From Maribacter_C sp947494565 (GTDB lineage Bacteria > Bacteroidota > Bacteroidia > Flavobacteriales > Flavobacteriaceae), in the NCBI RefSeq assembly GCF_047345415.1, contig NZ_JBLFEP010000002.1:868001-932000 (forward strand): 64,000 nucleotides of DNA, written 5' to 3'. Position numbers and translations under genes: made by a program. The notes beneath the pieces were generated by a model. The model had not been told where the DNA came from, did not search any database, and saw only the letters and a list, made by a program, of their open reading frames with translations. This document shows, piece after piece, positions 49,272 through 58,963 of this stretch (within the stretch, counting starts at the first letter, position 1; each line of letters starts with the position of its first letter).

Positions 49272-50147
49272 TTAGAATTTCAACTTCTCGGGGAGGTATT
49301 TCGATACCAAACCTTCGTAGTAGGGGCGTAAGGCTTTGGCATCGGGTTTTATCGGAGCTTTGGAATAGAGATCGTACGGATTGAATTTTTTCACCCATTC
49401 AAACATTTCGTGGTCGTGGGCATTCATCAGATGACTATAGGCACCCTCTCGATGCTGGGCATAGAAAGAATGGTACCGTATCATATATAAAGCGGGTTCG
49501 GGTAAAAAATCCTTCGTTATTTGATAGAGGTATTCGTCATGGCCCCAACTCATTTTAACATTGTTCAATCCACAGTTTTTACTATAGATGCCATATTTAT
49601 GATTGTATTTTTGATTTGTATAATCAGGGTTTTCCTTGAAAAATTCATGATAAACGATTTGATCCGAAAATTGGCATCCTACCGGGAAGGTGTCCCCTAC
49701 AACGGCCCATTGAGGTTCGCCAAAAAGACAGAGCACCTTGCCCATATCATGTAAAAATCCGGTCAGTACAAACCAGTCTGGGTGTCCGTCTGCCCGAATG
49801 GCCTCAGAGGTTTGTAGTAAGTGTTGTAATTGATCTAAATCGATATCGGGGTCACTATCGTCTACCAGGGTGTTTAGAAAGGTAACGGCGTCCCAAATGG
49901 ACATTTCCCTTCTATTGAACTTCAAGAATTCCTCTTCCTTTTTACAGACAAAATCATAGGTCTGAAAAGTGTGATTAAGACGATAGAACTGCTTTACGGT
50001 ATCTAATCTATCGGAATCTACATAGTTTCGAAATTCTTCCTTCTTCTTTTGAGATACTTCCGGATCGGGATATCGCTCCAGCAAGTGATCTTCCCAATCA
50101 TCAATATCATTCATTGGGGTATGCTGCGGTTTTAAGGGCTCTTTCAT
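49272..50147 (-). CDS. Myo-inositol oxygenase
   Basis: This 291-residue member of the MIOX family converts myo-inositol and O2 to D-glucuronate using a mixed-valent di-iron centre. All six metal-ligand positions of the animal enzyme can be lined up: His in RADGHPDW, His-Asp in TGFLHDMGK, His in SWGHDEYLY, His in IRYHSFY, and Asp in FNPYDLYSK. Other hallmarks are FYRLNHTFQTYDFV, GEPQWAVVGDTFPVGC and LRPYYEGLVSKYLPEKL. There is no signal peptide, so it is cytoplasmic. It follows the HTCS gene by 150 bases on the same strand and is the last gene of the polysaccharide locus. Its presence suggests that the imported or released sugar contains inositol. Confidence 0.93.
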   Translation of the reverse strand: MKEPLKPQHTPMNDIDDWEDHLLERYPDPEVSQKKKEEFRNYVDSDRLDTVKQFYRLNHTFQTYDFVCKKEEEFLKFNRREMSIWDAVTFLNTLVDDSDPDIDLDQLQHLLQTSEAIRADGHPDWFVLTGFLHDMGKVLCLFGEPQWAVVGDTFPVGCQFSDQIVYHEFFKENPDYTNQKYNHKYGIYSKNCGLNNVKMSWGHDEYLYQITKDFLPEPALYMIRYHSFYAQHREGAYSHLMNAHDHEMFEWVKKFNPYDLYSKAPIKPDAKALRPYYEGLVSKYLPEKLKF

Positions 50148-50297
50148 ATGACGGATTTTATCATGGGGTACACCTTGCCATTATACAACTTCAAAGCTAC
50201 CAAATGCGTTGTAAGGTATGTACAGGATCGCAATTGCATATGGATAAACAATTCAAAAGAATGGAAAAATCAATCTATTACTCGAAGACTAGCGTTT

Positions 50298-53200
50298 CTA
50301 TTTAATCAATTGGCTAGGGGGGTACCCGAATTGCTTCTTAAAACAGCGGCTGAAATAAAGTGGATCACTAAAACCAACATGGTCTGTAACTTCCGAAACA
50401 TTGTACTTCTTGGTTTTAAGTAGTTTTGCCGATTTTTTTAGACGTATGGTTCTTATGAATTCATTGGGGGCAAGGCCGGTCAGCTCCTTGATTTTTCGAT
50501 ATAGTTTGGACGAACTCATTCCTATTTCCGCACAAAGAAAACTTGAGTTAAGATTCGTATTTCCCATGTTTTCCTCTATTAGCACGTTTAATCTGGCCAT
50601 AAGATCTTCATCGATGGGGGAATGCACGATTAGGCTTACTTCACTTTCAATATCTTCAGAGAATCTGGCTTTTAGTAGTTTACGTGACCTGATGACGTTT
50701 TCGATTCGCGATCGTAAGAGCGATGGCTCAAAGGGTTTCACCAAATAGCCGTCTGCTCCATAGGTGAACCCTTTTATTTTATCTGCATTTTCAGATAAGG
50801 CCGTAAGCAGTATAACCGGAATATGGCTGATAGTGGCGTCATTTTTTAGGCGATCACAGAATTGAAGTCCGTCCATAATGGGCATCATAACATCGGCCAC
50901 GCACAATATTGGCTTGATCTGGGCACAAATTCGTAGTGCTTCTTTACCGTTTTCCGCTTGAAATACCCTATAAAAGTCAGACAGGTAGTCGACCAAATAG
51001 GCGCGAAGTTCAGAGTTGTCCTCCACGATTAAGATACGTTCTTTTACATCTGTGCCTTGAATTATTTTTTTTGCAGTAGTGAGTTGAGGTGATTCGTCGA
51101 TGATCCGATTTTGGCCATATTCAAAAATCTCATCACCGAGATAGGCATCACGTTCAATCGGTAGTTTCAATGTAAAAAGGCTCCCTTGATCTGGAGAACT
51201 CTGAACAGCAATGGTGCCTTTGTGCAAACTGACCAGGGCTTTTACAAAGGAAAGGCCAATGCCTGCTCCGGTATTATTAGCGGTACTGTTTTTTGCTTGA
51301 TAGAACCTTGTAAAGATCTTTTCGTGACTCGCTGACGGAATTCCTATTCCGTTATCACTTACTTCTACGACCAGAAGCACTTGGTTATTTTCCGTTTTTT
51401 TGGTCAAAAAGAGATCCACGTTGCCGTATTCGTGGGTAAACTTGAAAGCGTTGCTCAACAGATTGTATAGAATTTTATCATATTTATCACGATCGATGTA
51501 CCCTTGAAAATCATCTATTTCGGAAATGTAATTGAATTGTATTTTTCTGTCTTCCGCAAATTCTTCGAAAGTCTCGAACGTGGTCTTCGTATGCTTTGCA
51601 ATGTCTGTTTTTGATACCTTCAATCGTAATTTCCCTGTTTTTGATTTTCTAAAGTCCAGTACTTGGTCCACTAAATTCAACAGCCTATTGGTATTTTGAT
51701 GTATGAGGTCAAACTTTCTTTTTTGAAAGTGATTGGTCGTTTCTTTATTCTCTTCCAATAACTGTTTGATAGGGCCTAAAATCAACGTTAAGGGGGTTCT
51801 GATTTCATGGGATATGTTGGTGAAAAACCGAAGTTTCTCATTGTTCAGTTTCTCATCACGTTCACGCTTTACTTTCTCCATCAAGAGTTGTTGTTTCAAT
51901 TCTAGTCTTATTTTGATTTGCCTTCGAATCAAATAGAAGAGTAAAGTCAGAATGAGCAGTAGCAATATCCAAGCTTTGTAGGTGAGCCAGAAAGGGGGTA
52001 AAATAGCTACTTCGTAGACCGAGGGATCGCTCCAGACACCATGACTGTTCATCGCTCTCACTTTGAACACATAGTCCCCGAAAAAAAGATTGGTGTATTG
52101 AACAGTCCGCTGATTTACGTCAACCGTATTCCAAGATTCATCAAAACCTTCTAAAATATAGCTGTACTTGTTGGCCCGTTCGTTGACATAGGAAGGACTG
52201 GAAAAGGTAAATGCGAAATTCTTGTTTACATTTTTCAATCTTAGTTTGCGTTCTGAATTAATATCCTTGTCCAGAATTTTTTGGTCATTTAAAATACTTC
52301 CGACTTTAATCTCTTTGTTTTGTACACTAACACTAGTAATCATTGGTGGGGGCGAATAGTCATTATCTTTTAGCACTGATGGCGAAAAGGAAATGACCCC
52401 GTCTTTACCTCCCAAATAAATATGCGAATCATCCGAATAGTAAAAACCGCTCAAACTAAACACATCTAAGCGATTGCCACTGTTGGCATGATATGTTTTT
52501 AATTCATGGGTATCCACATCATAACTGGCTACCTGATTATTGTTCATGTTGAGCCATAGCAAATCGTTTTCATCAGAGATTACGTCGGTTATCCACCTGC
52601 CCTGCAATTCCGTGGGCATCGTAGCGGGCAAAAAGTCATCGAGACTTTCATCGTAATAGTTCAATCCGTTTCTGGTAGCGGCCCAAATTCTTCCGTTATT
52701 GTCCTTGGCCAAATCGCTCACATTGTTGTGTAATAAACCTCTTTCAGGGTGGCTATTCGCCTTATACGACTTTGTCTTTTCAGAAAAAGAATCGTATCTG
52801 AAAACACCGTCTTGAGTGGCAATCCAAATCTTGCCTACATCGTCAACGAGAATTTTATTAACTTCTTTATGGACACTTGAAATGCCCGGCGAATCAATAA
52901 CTTCTAATGTTTCTATGTCTATGGCAACCAAACCTTCTCCATGGGAGCCAACCACCATTTTGTTTTCACCGATCTTCGCGAAAGACAGCACGGGATCTTG
53001 CTGAAAGCCGACATTTAAAACCGCTGTGCGATTCTTTAAGTAATCATAAACCAAAATCTCGCCACTCCATAGACCACAATAAAATGTTTTGCCATCGAAA
53101 GACTGAATGCTAGCAATATCTTTCATGCCCTTGTATAGCGGAATGTAACTTTCATTTTCTGAAATAAACAGGCCGTTATGCCTAGTGGCCACCACTATTT

Positions 53201-54317
53201 TTCCATCAAATGTTTTTGAAAAGCCCCTTATACGAGGTACTTGGTTTTCAATATATTTGGAGATTTCTTTGTTCGTTTTAAACTGGTTTTCAAAGGGGTC
53301 GTATTTATCAAAACCGTTTTCCGTACCTACCCAGAGTACTCCTGATGCATCAAAAAAGAGTGCCGATATCAAATCATCGACCAAGGTGTCATCATCGGAA
53401 AGCTCGGAGTAATACCACTCAAAATTCTGTAAAGCAACATCTTCTAATCGATCGACCACTAGTATACCTCCCAAGGTGCCCAGCCAATAGTTTCCTTCAG
53501 GAGATCGAGCGACCGAGATAAAATGAGGACCTATCTTGTCACGAACCGTTTCATCTTCAATATATAGGTTCTCAAATTCGTCACCTTCTTCATTTAACCT
53601 ATAGAGCCCTTCGCGCGTACCAACGAAAATAGCTGCTTCCGTATCTTCATAAATGAAGTTTACATAAGGATTTACTTCCTCTGATTCCGGTACCGTTAGA
53701 GTATAGTTCTTCCGATCGGTAATGGCGCCTTTTTGATCGAGTTCGATTTTGACAATGCCAGCGGTTTTATAGCTGCCAATCCAAATATTGCCCATTGAAT
53801 CTTCGAATATTTCCTTGATGTACTGAAAATTGGGTAGCGGTATTTTTTTGAATGTGTTTTGCCCTGGATAATATATGAATAAACCGTTGTCTTTAGTACC
53901 TATCCAAACCCGGCTAAAACGGTCAATATGAATGGACCTTATCTCAGGATCTGGCAAACTATTCGGGTTATCGGAATCGGGAAGGAATGTCGAAAAGGCT
54001 TGGGTATGCATATCCAAACGAATAAGCCCATTTCTTGTGCCTATCCACAATTGGTTCATTTCATTATCAAGTTCAAGTGCGGTAATATCCCCACTTTGAA
54101 TCGTATTGTTCGATGATATGGCTCCGAACCCCTTGAATTCTTGTCCGTCAAAACGATTTAAACCAGAAAATGTGCCCAGCCAAAGAAAACCATTCTCATC
54201 CTGTAGAATATGCCGTACTGAATTATGTGAAAGCCCATCATTATCATTATAATGTTCGAACTTGATATTCTGGGCCTGCATATGGATGCCGAGCATCAAT
54301 AGCAACAAAAATTTCAT
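50298..54317 (-). CDS. Hybrid two-component system regulator (HTCS)
   Basis: About 1339 residues from Met 54317, which starts a short signal (FLLLLMLGIHMQAQ). In order: some 14 two-component-regulator propeller repeats (NGFLWLGTFSGLNRFDG and alike) forming a periplasmic sensor; a Y_Y_Y domain; a membrane helix (WILLLLILTLLFYLI); HisKA with TNISHEIRTPLTLILGP; HATPase with NGIGIPSASHEKIF and GAGIGLSFVKAL; a receiver with VEDNSE and VADVMMPIMDG; and an AraC-type DNA-binding domain (VSEVTDHVGFSDPLYF). HTCS proteins bind an oligosaccharide in the periplasm and switch on their neighbouring polysaccharide locus. The gene lies 111 bases after the GH92 stop, in the same direction as the SusC/SusD genes, whose transcription it should control. 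Confidence 0.95.
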   Translation of the reverse strand: MKFLLLLMLGIHMQAQNIKFEHYNDNDGLSHNSVRHILQDENGFLWLGTFSGLNRFDGQEFKGFGAISSNNTIQSGDITALELDNEMNQLWIGTRNGLIRLDMHTQAFSTFLPDSDNPNSLPDPEIRSIHIDRFSRVWIGTKDNGLFIYYPGQNTFKKIPLPNFQYIKEIFEDSMGNIWIGSYKTAGIVKIELDQKGAITDRKNYTLTVPESEEVNPYVNFIYEDTEAAIFVGTREGLYRLNEEGDEFENLYIEDETVRDKIGPHFISVARSPEGNYWLGTLGGILVVDRLEDVALQNFEWYYSELSDDDTLVDDLISALFFDASGVLWVGTENGFDKYDPFENQFKTNKEISKYIENQVPRIRGFSKTFDGKIVVATRHNGLFISENESYIPLYKGMKDIASIQSFDGKTFYCGLWSGEILVYDYLKNRTAVLNVGFQQDPVLSFAKIGENKMVVGSHGEGLVAIDIETLEVIDSPGISSVHKEVNKILVDDVGKIWIATQDGVFRYDSFSEKTKSYKANSHPERGLLHNNVSDLAKDNNGRIWAATRNGLNYYDESLDDFLPATMPTELQGRWITDVISDENDLLWLNMNNNQVASYDVDTHELKTYHANSGNRLDVFSLSGFYYSDDSHIYLGGKDGVISFSPSVLKDNDYSPPPMITSVSVQNKEIKVGSILNDQKILDKDINSERKLRLKNVNKNFAFTFSSPSYVNERANKYSYILEGFDESWNTVDVNQRTVQYTNLFFGDYVFKVRAMNSHGVWSDPSVYEVAILPPFWLTYKAWILLLLILTLLFYLIRRQIKIRLELKQQLLMEKVKRERDEKLNNEKLRFFTNISHEIRTPLTLILGPIKQLLEENKETTNHFQKRKFDLIHQNTNRLLNLVDQVLDFRKSKTGKLRLKVSKTDIAKHTKTTFETFEEFAEDRKIQFNYISEIDDFQGYIDRDKYDKILYNLLSNAFKFTHEYGNVDLFLTKKTENNQVLLVVEVSDNGIGIPSASHEKIFTRFYQAKNSTANNTGAGIGLSFVKALVSLHKGTIAVQSSPDQGSLFTLKLPIERDAYLGDEIFEYGQNRIIDESPQLTTAKKIIQGTDVKERILIVEDNSELRAYLVDYLSDFYRVFQAENGKEALRICAQIKPILCVADVMMPIMDGLQFCDRLKNDATISHIPVILLTALSENADKIKGFTYGADGYLVKPFEPSLLRSRIENVIRSRKLLKARFSEDIESEVSLIVHSPIDEDLMARLNVLIEENMGNTNLNSSFLCAEIGMSSSKLYRKIKELTGLAPNEFIRTIRLKKSAKLLKTKKYNVSEVTDHVGFSDPLYFSRCFKKQFGYPPSQLIK

Positions 54318-54427
54318 CACTTTCCGATACAGGGCTTTTTCAAATCGCATACTACAATTTACGGTTTTAAAAGGGAAGTCACGGACCTTTTTCAGTGTAC
54401 CTAGTTTCCAAAGCGCAAGGCACTATA

Positions 54428-56761
54428 TTACTCCAGCTTTGAATTCTTTTCCGAAGACATATAAAGTTCCAGCACGCCTCCTTCTATCAATTTTTCGTGG
54501 TTTATAAATGGTGCTTCCAAGGGCGTATCGTTCCATAACAACCTATCAACGTAGATGTTTTCGGAACTATTCCCATGGGATATGATTTGAACCTTTTCGC
54601 CTGGATAATAATTAGTGTTCAACATAATGGTAATGGAATCAAAAATGGGACTGCCGATTTCGTATTCCGGGTTTTCTTGAACACCGCCGTCCATTTGAAA
54701 AACACCTATTTTTAAAAGTACTGCCAAGCTTCCCATAAGACCTTGGTCTTCATCACCATTATACCCCGTCGAAGGATTTAGCCCGCCAAACACAATTTCC
54801 GAAACCTGCCTTGACCAATATTGAGTGAGGTCAGGACGGCCAAGCCTGTTAAAGATAAAGGCGGTTTGCATTGAGGGTTGGTTGCCGTAATTTATGGGAA
54901 TTCGGCTCCATTCCGGATGCATCTCCCGATCATGCGAGCTTCCAGCCGTAAACCCTTGCTTTTGGGCTGCCTTAAATTGGGTGTTTAGTTTTTCCACGGC
55001 TTGTTCGGTACTTCCCATAAGCTGTGCTAAACCGATGAGGTCATGCGGTACAAACCACGTTGCTTGTGCCCCGTTAGACTCGTTGAATCCCGATTCATAT
55101 TTGTACGGATCAAAGTGTGGGTGCCACTGCCCCCTAACATCCTTTGGACGCATCCAACCCGAGACTTCATCGTACACATTTTTGTAGTTAAGAGCCCTTT
55201 CCGAAAAATAGTTGAAGTCTTGTACTTCACCTAATTTTTTCGCAAGTTGTGCCAGTACAAAATCTTGGTAGGCATATTCCATTGTCAGGCTGGCCCCATC
55301 TTGATGTCCTCCGAACTTGCCTTCGGGTATGGGGTATGGCACATAGCCTTTATCAAGGTAGTGCTTCAGACCACCACCAATAGTGGTCGTATGTTCATAT
55401 CCGGCTTTTTCCATGATACCGCCAGGCATATGGTTCTTTTTTAGTTTTTGATAAACCGAATCAAGATCTTTGGTAATCAGACCTTGTTGAATCGCACTTA
55501 CAATAAACGGAGTACTGGAAGCACCTGTCATTACATAGGTGTAATTGCCTCCGGAAGGCCCTCTAGGAATGAGTCCGCCATCCTTTTCGTACTGTAAAAG
55601 CGACTGAACAAATTCTTCTTTTATTTCAGGGTAGACTAATCCCCAGAGTGTATTGATCGTCCATTGTGCTCCCCAAAAAGAATCGGAATTGTAGTGATTG
55701 AATTCAGGAATTCCATACGGGTCGAGGGGCAATTGGCCAATGCGAAATGCAGCTCCAGTATTGTCAGGATACGCACCATTGACATCACTAATGGTCCGTC
55801 GCCCTTGCAAAGCGTGCCATAAGTCGGTGTAAAACCTTCTTTGGGCCTTTTTTGTTGCGCCCTGCACCTTTATCCTGCTCAATAATTCGTTCCATTCCTC
55901 CTTCGAATCTTGAACTATTTGATCAAAATTCCAGTGTGACAGTTCAGCATCCATATTGCGTTTTGCATTGGCGGTCGAGGTGTACGAAATAGCGACCTTC
56001 ATTAATACAGGCTGCTGGCTTTCTTTCAAAGCCAATTTATAGTTGCCGGTTTCTTGATGCTTTAGTAAGCTCTTAGCGGCCGTATTTAAAACAACATGAA
56101 AGAAAACTGAGTGTGGCTTTGGTTTTCTGCTGGTGGGAGCCACCACGAACTCACCTGAAAATTCCGTAGCGGAAATTTGGGTCAGTTGCCCTTTTAATGT
56201 CTCACATGGCCCTAATTGCCCATTAAGGTTGAATAAAATGGCTTTCTCTGCCTTATCGTTTTCAAAGGTATATCTATGCATACCAACGCGTTTGGTGCTG
56301 GTCAGCTCGGTCTTTATGCCATAGCGTTGTAATTTTACCCGGTGATAGCCAGGTGAGACTTCTTCATCTTCATGGGAGAATTTTGAATAGAAATCCGTGA
56401 ATACCGTCGCTTGGTTTTCGCCATCTAATACTACGGGCATAACCGAAAGCCCTGAGAGTTGCCAGCCGTGTACATGACTAAATCCCTTTATCGTATCTAT
56501 TTCATAGCGATAGCCACTACCCCAAGTTCCTTTTAGTTGCGTATCAGGACTTAGATTTACCATGCCAAAAGGACGGGCCGCCGAGGAAAAAAGAAACCAT
56601 CTGGAATTCTCGGTATCTAACTGCGGATACACCAAATCAACGGGTTGAATAGCGTTAACCACTTCTTTGCGGTTTTTTTCAATTTGTTTGCAGCAATGAA
56701 GAGCGCCTACAATCAAAAGCATCCATGAAATTGTGTATAAAGGAACTCTGATGGTTTTCAT
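54428..56761 (-). CDS. GH92 alpha-mannosidase
   Basis: This 777-residue glycoside hydrolase of family 92, calcium-dependent exo-acting alpha-mannosidases, has a lipoprotein-type leader (MLLIVGALHCCKQIEKN). The N-terminal beta domain has VDLVYPQLDTENSRWFLFSS, GSGYRY and GFSHVHGWQLSG. The catalytic (alpha/alpha)6 domain has RRFYTDLWHALQGRR, DSFWGAQWTINTLW, GNYTYVMTGASSTPFI, FNESNGAQATWFVPHDLIGL (acid Glu region), and GYNGDEDQGLMGSLAVL (base Asp region). Linkage preference is not readable. Its ATG overlaps the stop of the GH115-like gene by four bases, so the two are translationally coupled. The enzyme should remove terminal alpha-mannose at the cell surface or in the periplasm. Confidence 0.92.
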   Translation of the reverse strand: MKTIRVPLYTISWMLLIVGALHCCKQIEKNRKEVVNAIQPVDLVYPQLDTENSRWFLFSSAARPFGMVNLSPDTQLKGTWGSGYRYEIDTIKGFSHVHGWQLSGLSVMPVVLDGENQATVFTDFYSKFSHEDEEVSPGYHRVKLQRYGIKTELTSTKRVGMHRYTFENDKAEKAILFNLNGQLGPCETLKGQLTQISATEFSGEFVVAPTSRKPKPHSVFFHVVLNTAAKSLLKHQETGNYKLALKESQQPVLMKVAISYTSTANAKRNMDAELSHWNFDQIVQDSKEEWNELLSRIKVQGATKKAQRRFYTDLWHALQGRRTISDVNGAYPDNTGAAFRIGQLPLDPYGIPEFNHYNSDSFWGAQWTINTLWGLVYPEIKEEFVQSLLQYEKDGGLIPRGPSGGNYTYVMTGASSTPFIVSAIQQGLITKDLDSVYQKLKKNHMPGGIMEKAGYEHTTTIGGGLKHYLDKGYVPYPIPEGKFGGHQDGASLTMEYAYQDFVLAQLAKKLGEVQDFNYFSERALNYKNVYDEVSGWMRPKDVRGQWHPHFDPYKYESGFNESNGAQATWFVPHDLIGLAQLMGSTEQAVEKLNTQFKAAQKQGFTAGSSHDREMHPEWSRIPINYGNQPSMQTAFIFNRLGRPDLTQYWSRQVSEIVFGGLNPSTGYNGDEDQGLMGSLAVLLKIGVFQMDGGVQENPEYEIGSPIFDSITIMLNTNYYPGEKVQIISHGNSSENIYVDRLLWNDTPLEAPFINHEKLIEGGVLELYMSSEKNSKLE

Positions 56762-58869
56762 TCAATAGTTGCTTGAAGTTTACTGCGTAAATTTGATGCT
56801 ATCTTTTTCATCATTTCAAAATCAGGAAATCCATTATTAGGCCTCCTGAGCTCTGGAGAATACCAATTTACCCATTTCTTGTTTTTATCCCCTATTTCTC
56901 TAGTTTTATATAGCTTTTCTAGTTGCGCCGTCGCTTCTGGTAGCAGTGTTAATGCCTCTTTTATGAAGGTCGCATCTTGCCCATTGGAAGCTTTCTTTTT
57001 TAGCTTGGCCATTTTGTGCAAGGTTTGCTCAAAGGCAATAAGTTCGGCATACAATAAACTTGGAAGGTAGATGTAATCATGATAGAATTCTTTGTTCATT
57101 GTATTCTTCGATACCCCTTTTGAGGCCTCAAGTAGTGCTGCCTTGATTTTCTTTGCAGTATGGCCAACGTGCTCAAAATCATTTTGAACCCTTGCATAGT
57201 CTGAAGGTACCGGTGTTTTGCCGGGGCGCTCAATAGGCTCATCCGATAGGTACGATATGACCTCGCGAATTTCCCATAGGTGCTGAACATACCCTATTCG
57301 ACCCTCTTGGGCGTCGCTAAGCAGTCGCATTGAGGCCACGGCATGCGCTGCGGTTTCCGCCTCGAAATAGCGCGCTGTCCATTTTTTGTAGAAGGCTTCC
57401 CCGGTAAATTCGTCGGGAGTATTCGAAATTTCTGAATACGCCTCTATATTCAAAAGGAAGGGCCTGAAGTTTTGACCATTTACCAAACAAAACTGATAAG
57501 CATCCAGGTCTTCAAAAGAGGCTTTCATCACATACTCTATGGTTTCGGGATAGGGATTATGAACGGTATGGTTTAACCAAAAGCCTGCATGCATATAGGT
57601 CCCGAACGCATACCCATCCGTGGTATTCGGTAAGAACCTATAATCGCCAAAACCGTCATCCGACCAGCAGACGATCCAATCTTTAGGTGGTCTAAAACCA
57701 TCGTTCCACATTTGCATGGCATCGGAATAGCAGACCAAAACCTTCTCGGCTTTAGGGTTGTATTCCTCTACAAGTGCTCCAAAAACTTCATATACGGCAT
57801 TGAATACCTGAATTTTGTCTTCTCCACAACTACTTTCGTATTCCCAGTCCCAGACCTGATGTCTCGGGCGCAGCATGAAAATATCCGTTTTTTTTAAAGG
57901 TGTTTTCTCCAGGTAGTAGCGCCAGGCACCGATCCAATCCTCTTTATAGTGCTCCCAACAAGTGGCTTTATCAGCTGACATCGGATGTATTTGATACCCC
58001 AAAGCGAAGTCAATGGCTATTTTCATCCCTTTGGAATGGGCATAATCAATCATTTTCTCAAGGTACTCGATGTTTATTTTATACTCGGGATGGAGTTCTT
58101 TATATTCCGGTCGAATGAAAAATTCCGGCCTACCCAACATATCGAATAGTTGAATGGCATTGTAGCGTAGTCTGACTAGGGCATTGATCATTTCAGTATA
58201 GCTCTCCCAGTCGTATTCAAGTAGATTTCCCCGATAGTTGGCCAGTTCATCAACATCGTTTTCGAAGTAACATAAAAGTGGGACTTTTGGTGGAGGTATT
58301 TTTTTGTTTTCGAAAGCGAAAAAATCGGTGAATTTTTTTTGCTTTGGAAGTTTACCTGTCCAAAATTTCAAAGGATCGATATCCAAAATTTCTTCCGCGT
58401 AGTCATATACTGCATATTGTAGGCCCTGTACATCGGAACCCGCTAGAATGATTGCTTGCGCTCCGTTCTTCAAGGATGCCTTGGACCATATTCCGCCTCT
58501 TGGCCCCGGCTTGGATGGCGATAGTTCTAACTTCGACTCTTTTGTTAAATTCGTGATTATCGTATTGGACCGTGACGTGCCTAGTACGAAAAACAAACCG
58601 TCATCCGGTAGTTTTTCAGTTTCAGAGATTACTTTGATGCTAAAATCGGCAACGTCACCCAAGTCATTTTTAAAATCGCTAATGAGGTTTAATTCCAATT
58701 CGCTTGGGGCATTTCCGCTAATGATGAAACACTCTTGAGCGGTTTCTTCCGCGCATGATAGCAGCAACGTTGTGACCAGAGAGAGCAACCAGATACGCTT
58801 AAATTCATAACAAAGCGACTGTTTCGGTATACGGTTCCTCATAATGCTAAAAAGGTTGAATTGATCCAT
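56758..58869 (-). CDS. GH115-like glycosidase (alpha-glucuronidase family, divergent)
   Basis: About 703 residues with a lipoprotein leader (IWLLSLVTTLLLSC; Met 58869 or 58842). The N-terminal domain of GH67/GH115 type is seen in LFFVLGTSRSNTII and IILAGSDVQGLQYAVYDYAEEI. A central barrel has EYDWESYTEMINALVRLRYN, GRPEFFIRPEYKEL, YAHSKGMKIAIDFALGYQ and WIVCWSDDGFGDYRF. The C-terminal helical part has KKWTARYFEAETAAHAVASM. Overall plan and neighbours fit GH115, whose members release glucuronic acid from polysaccharide side chains, but length (703, against roughly 800-950) and several motif differences make it a distant member or a related new family. The barrel start is clear, while catalytic residues could not be placed with confidence. 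Confidence 0.6.
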   Translation of the reverse strand: MDQFNLFSIMRNRIPKQSLCYEFKRIWLLSLVTTLLLSCAEETAQECFIISGNAPSELELNLISDFKNDLGDVADFSIKVISETEKLPDDGLFFVLGTSRSNTIITNLTKESKLELSPSKPGPRGGIWSKASLKNGAQAIILAGSDVQGLQYAVYDYAEEILDIDPLKFWTGKLPKQKKFTDFFAFENKKIPPPKVPLLCYFENDVDELANYRGNLLEYDWESYTEMINALVRLRYNAIQLFDMLGRPEFFIRPEYKELHPEYKINIEYLEKMIDYAHSKGMKIAIDFALGYQIHPMSADKATCWEHYKEDWIGAWRYYLEKTPLKKTDIFMLRPRHQVWDWEYESSCGEDKIQVFNAVYEVFGALVEEYNPKAEKVLVCYSDAMQMWNDGFRPPKDWIVCWSDDGFGDYRFLPNTTDGYAFGTYMHAGFWLNHTVHNPYPETIEYVMKASFEDLDAYQFCLVNGQNFRPFLLNIEAYSEISNTPDEFTGEAFYKKWTARYFEAETAAHAVASMRLLSDAQEGRIGYVQHLWEIREVISYLSDEPIERPGKTPVPSDYARVQNDFEHVGHTAKKIKAALLEASKGVSKNTMNKEFYHDYIYLPSLLYAELIAFEQTLHKMAKLKKKASNGQDATFIKEALTLLPEATAQLEKLYKTREIGDKNKKWVNWYSPELRRPNNGFPDFEMMKKIASNLRSKLQATIE

Positions 58870-58899
58870 ATGATACTAGAGTTGGGCATAGTATAAAAT

Positions 58900-58934
58900 A
58901 AAATGGGCAGATGATATGAGGTCCGCCCATTTTA
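58900..58934 (-). terminator. Stem-loop with T-rich tail between SusD and the glycosidase genes
   Basis: AAAATGGGCAGA (58900-58911) pairs with TCCGCCCATTTT (58922-58933) with one G-U wobble and a 10-base loop. On the reverse strand it follows the SusD stop by about 30 bases and is followed by a T-rich tract, so it can act as a partial terminator that lowers expression of the downstream hydrolases relative to SusC/SusD. Confidence 0.7.
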
Positions 58935-58963
58935 AACTCAACTAACTAACAATTTTAGAAACT

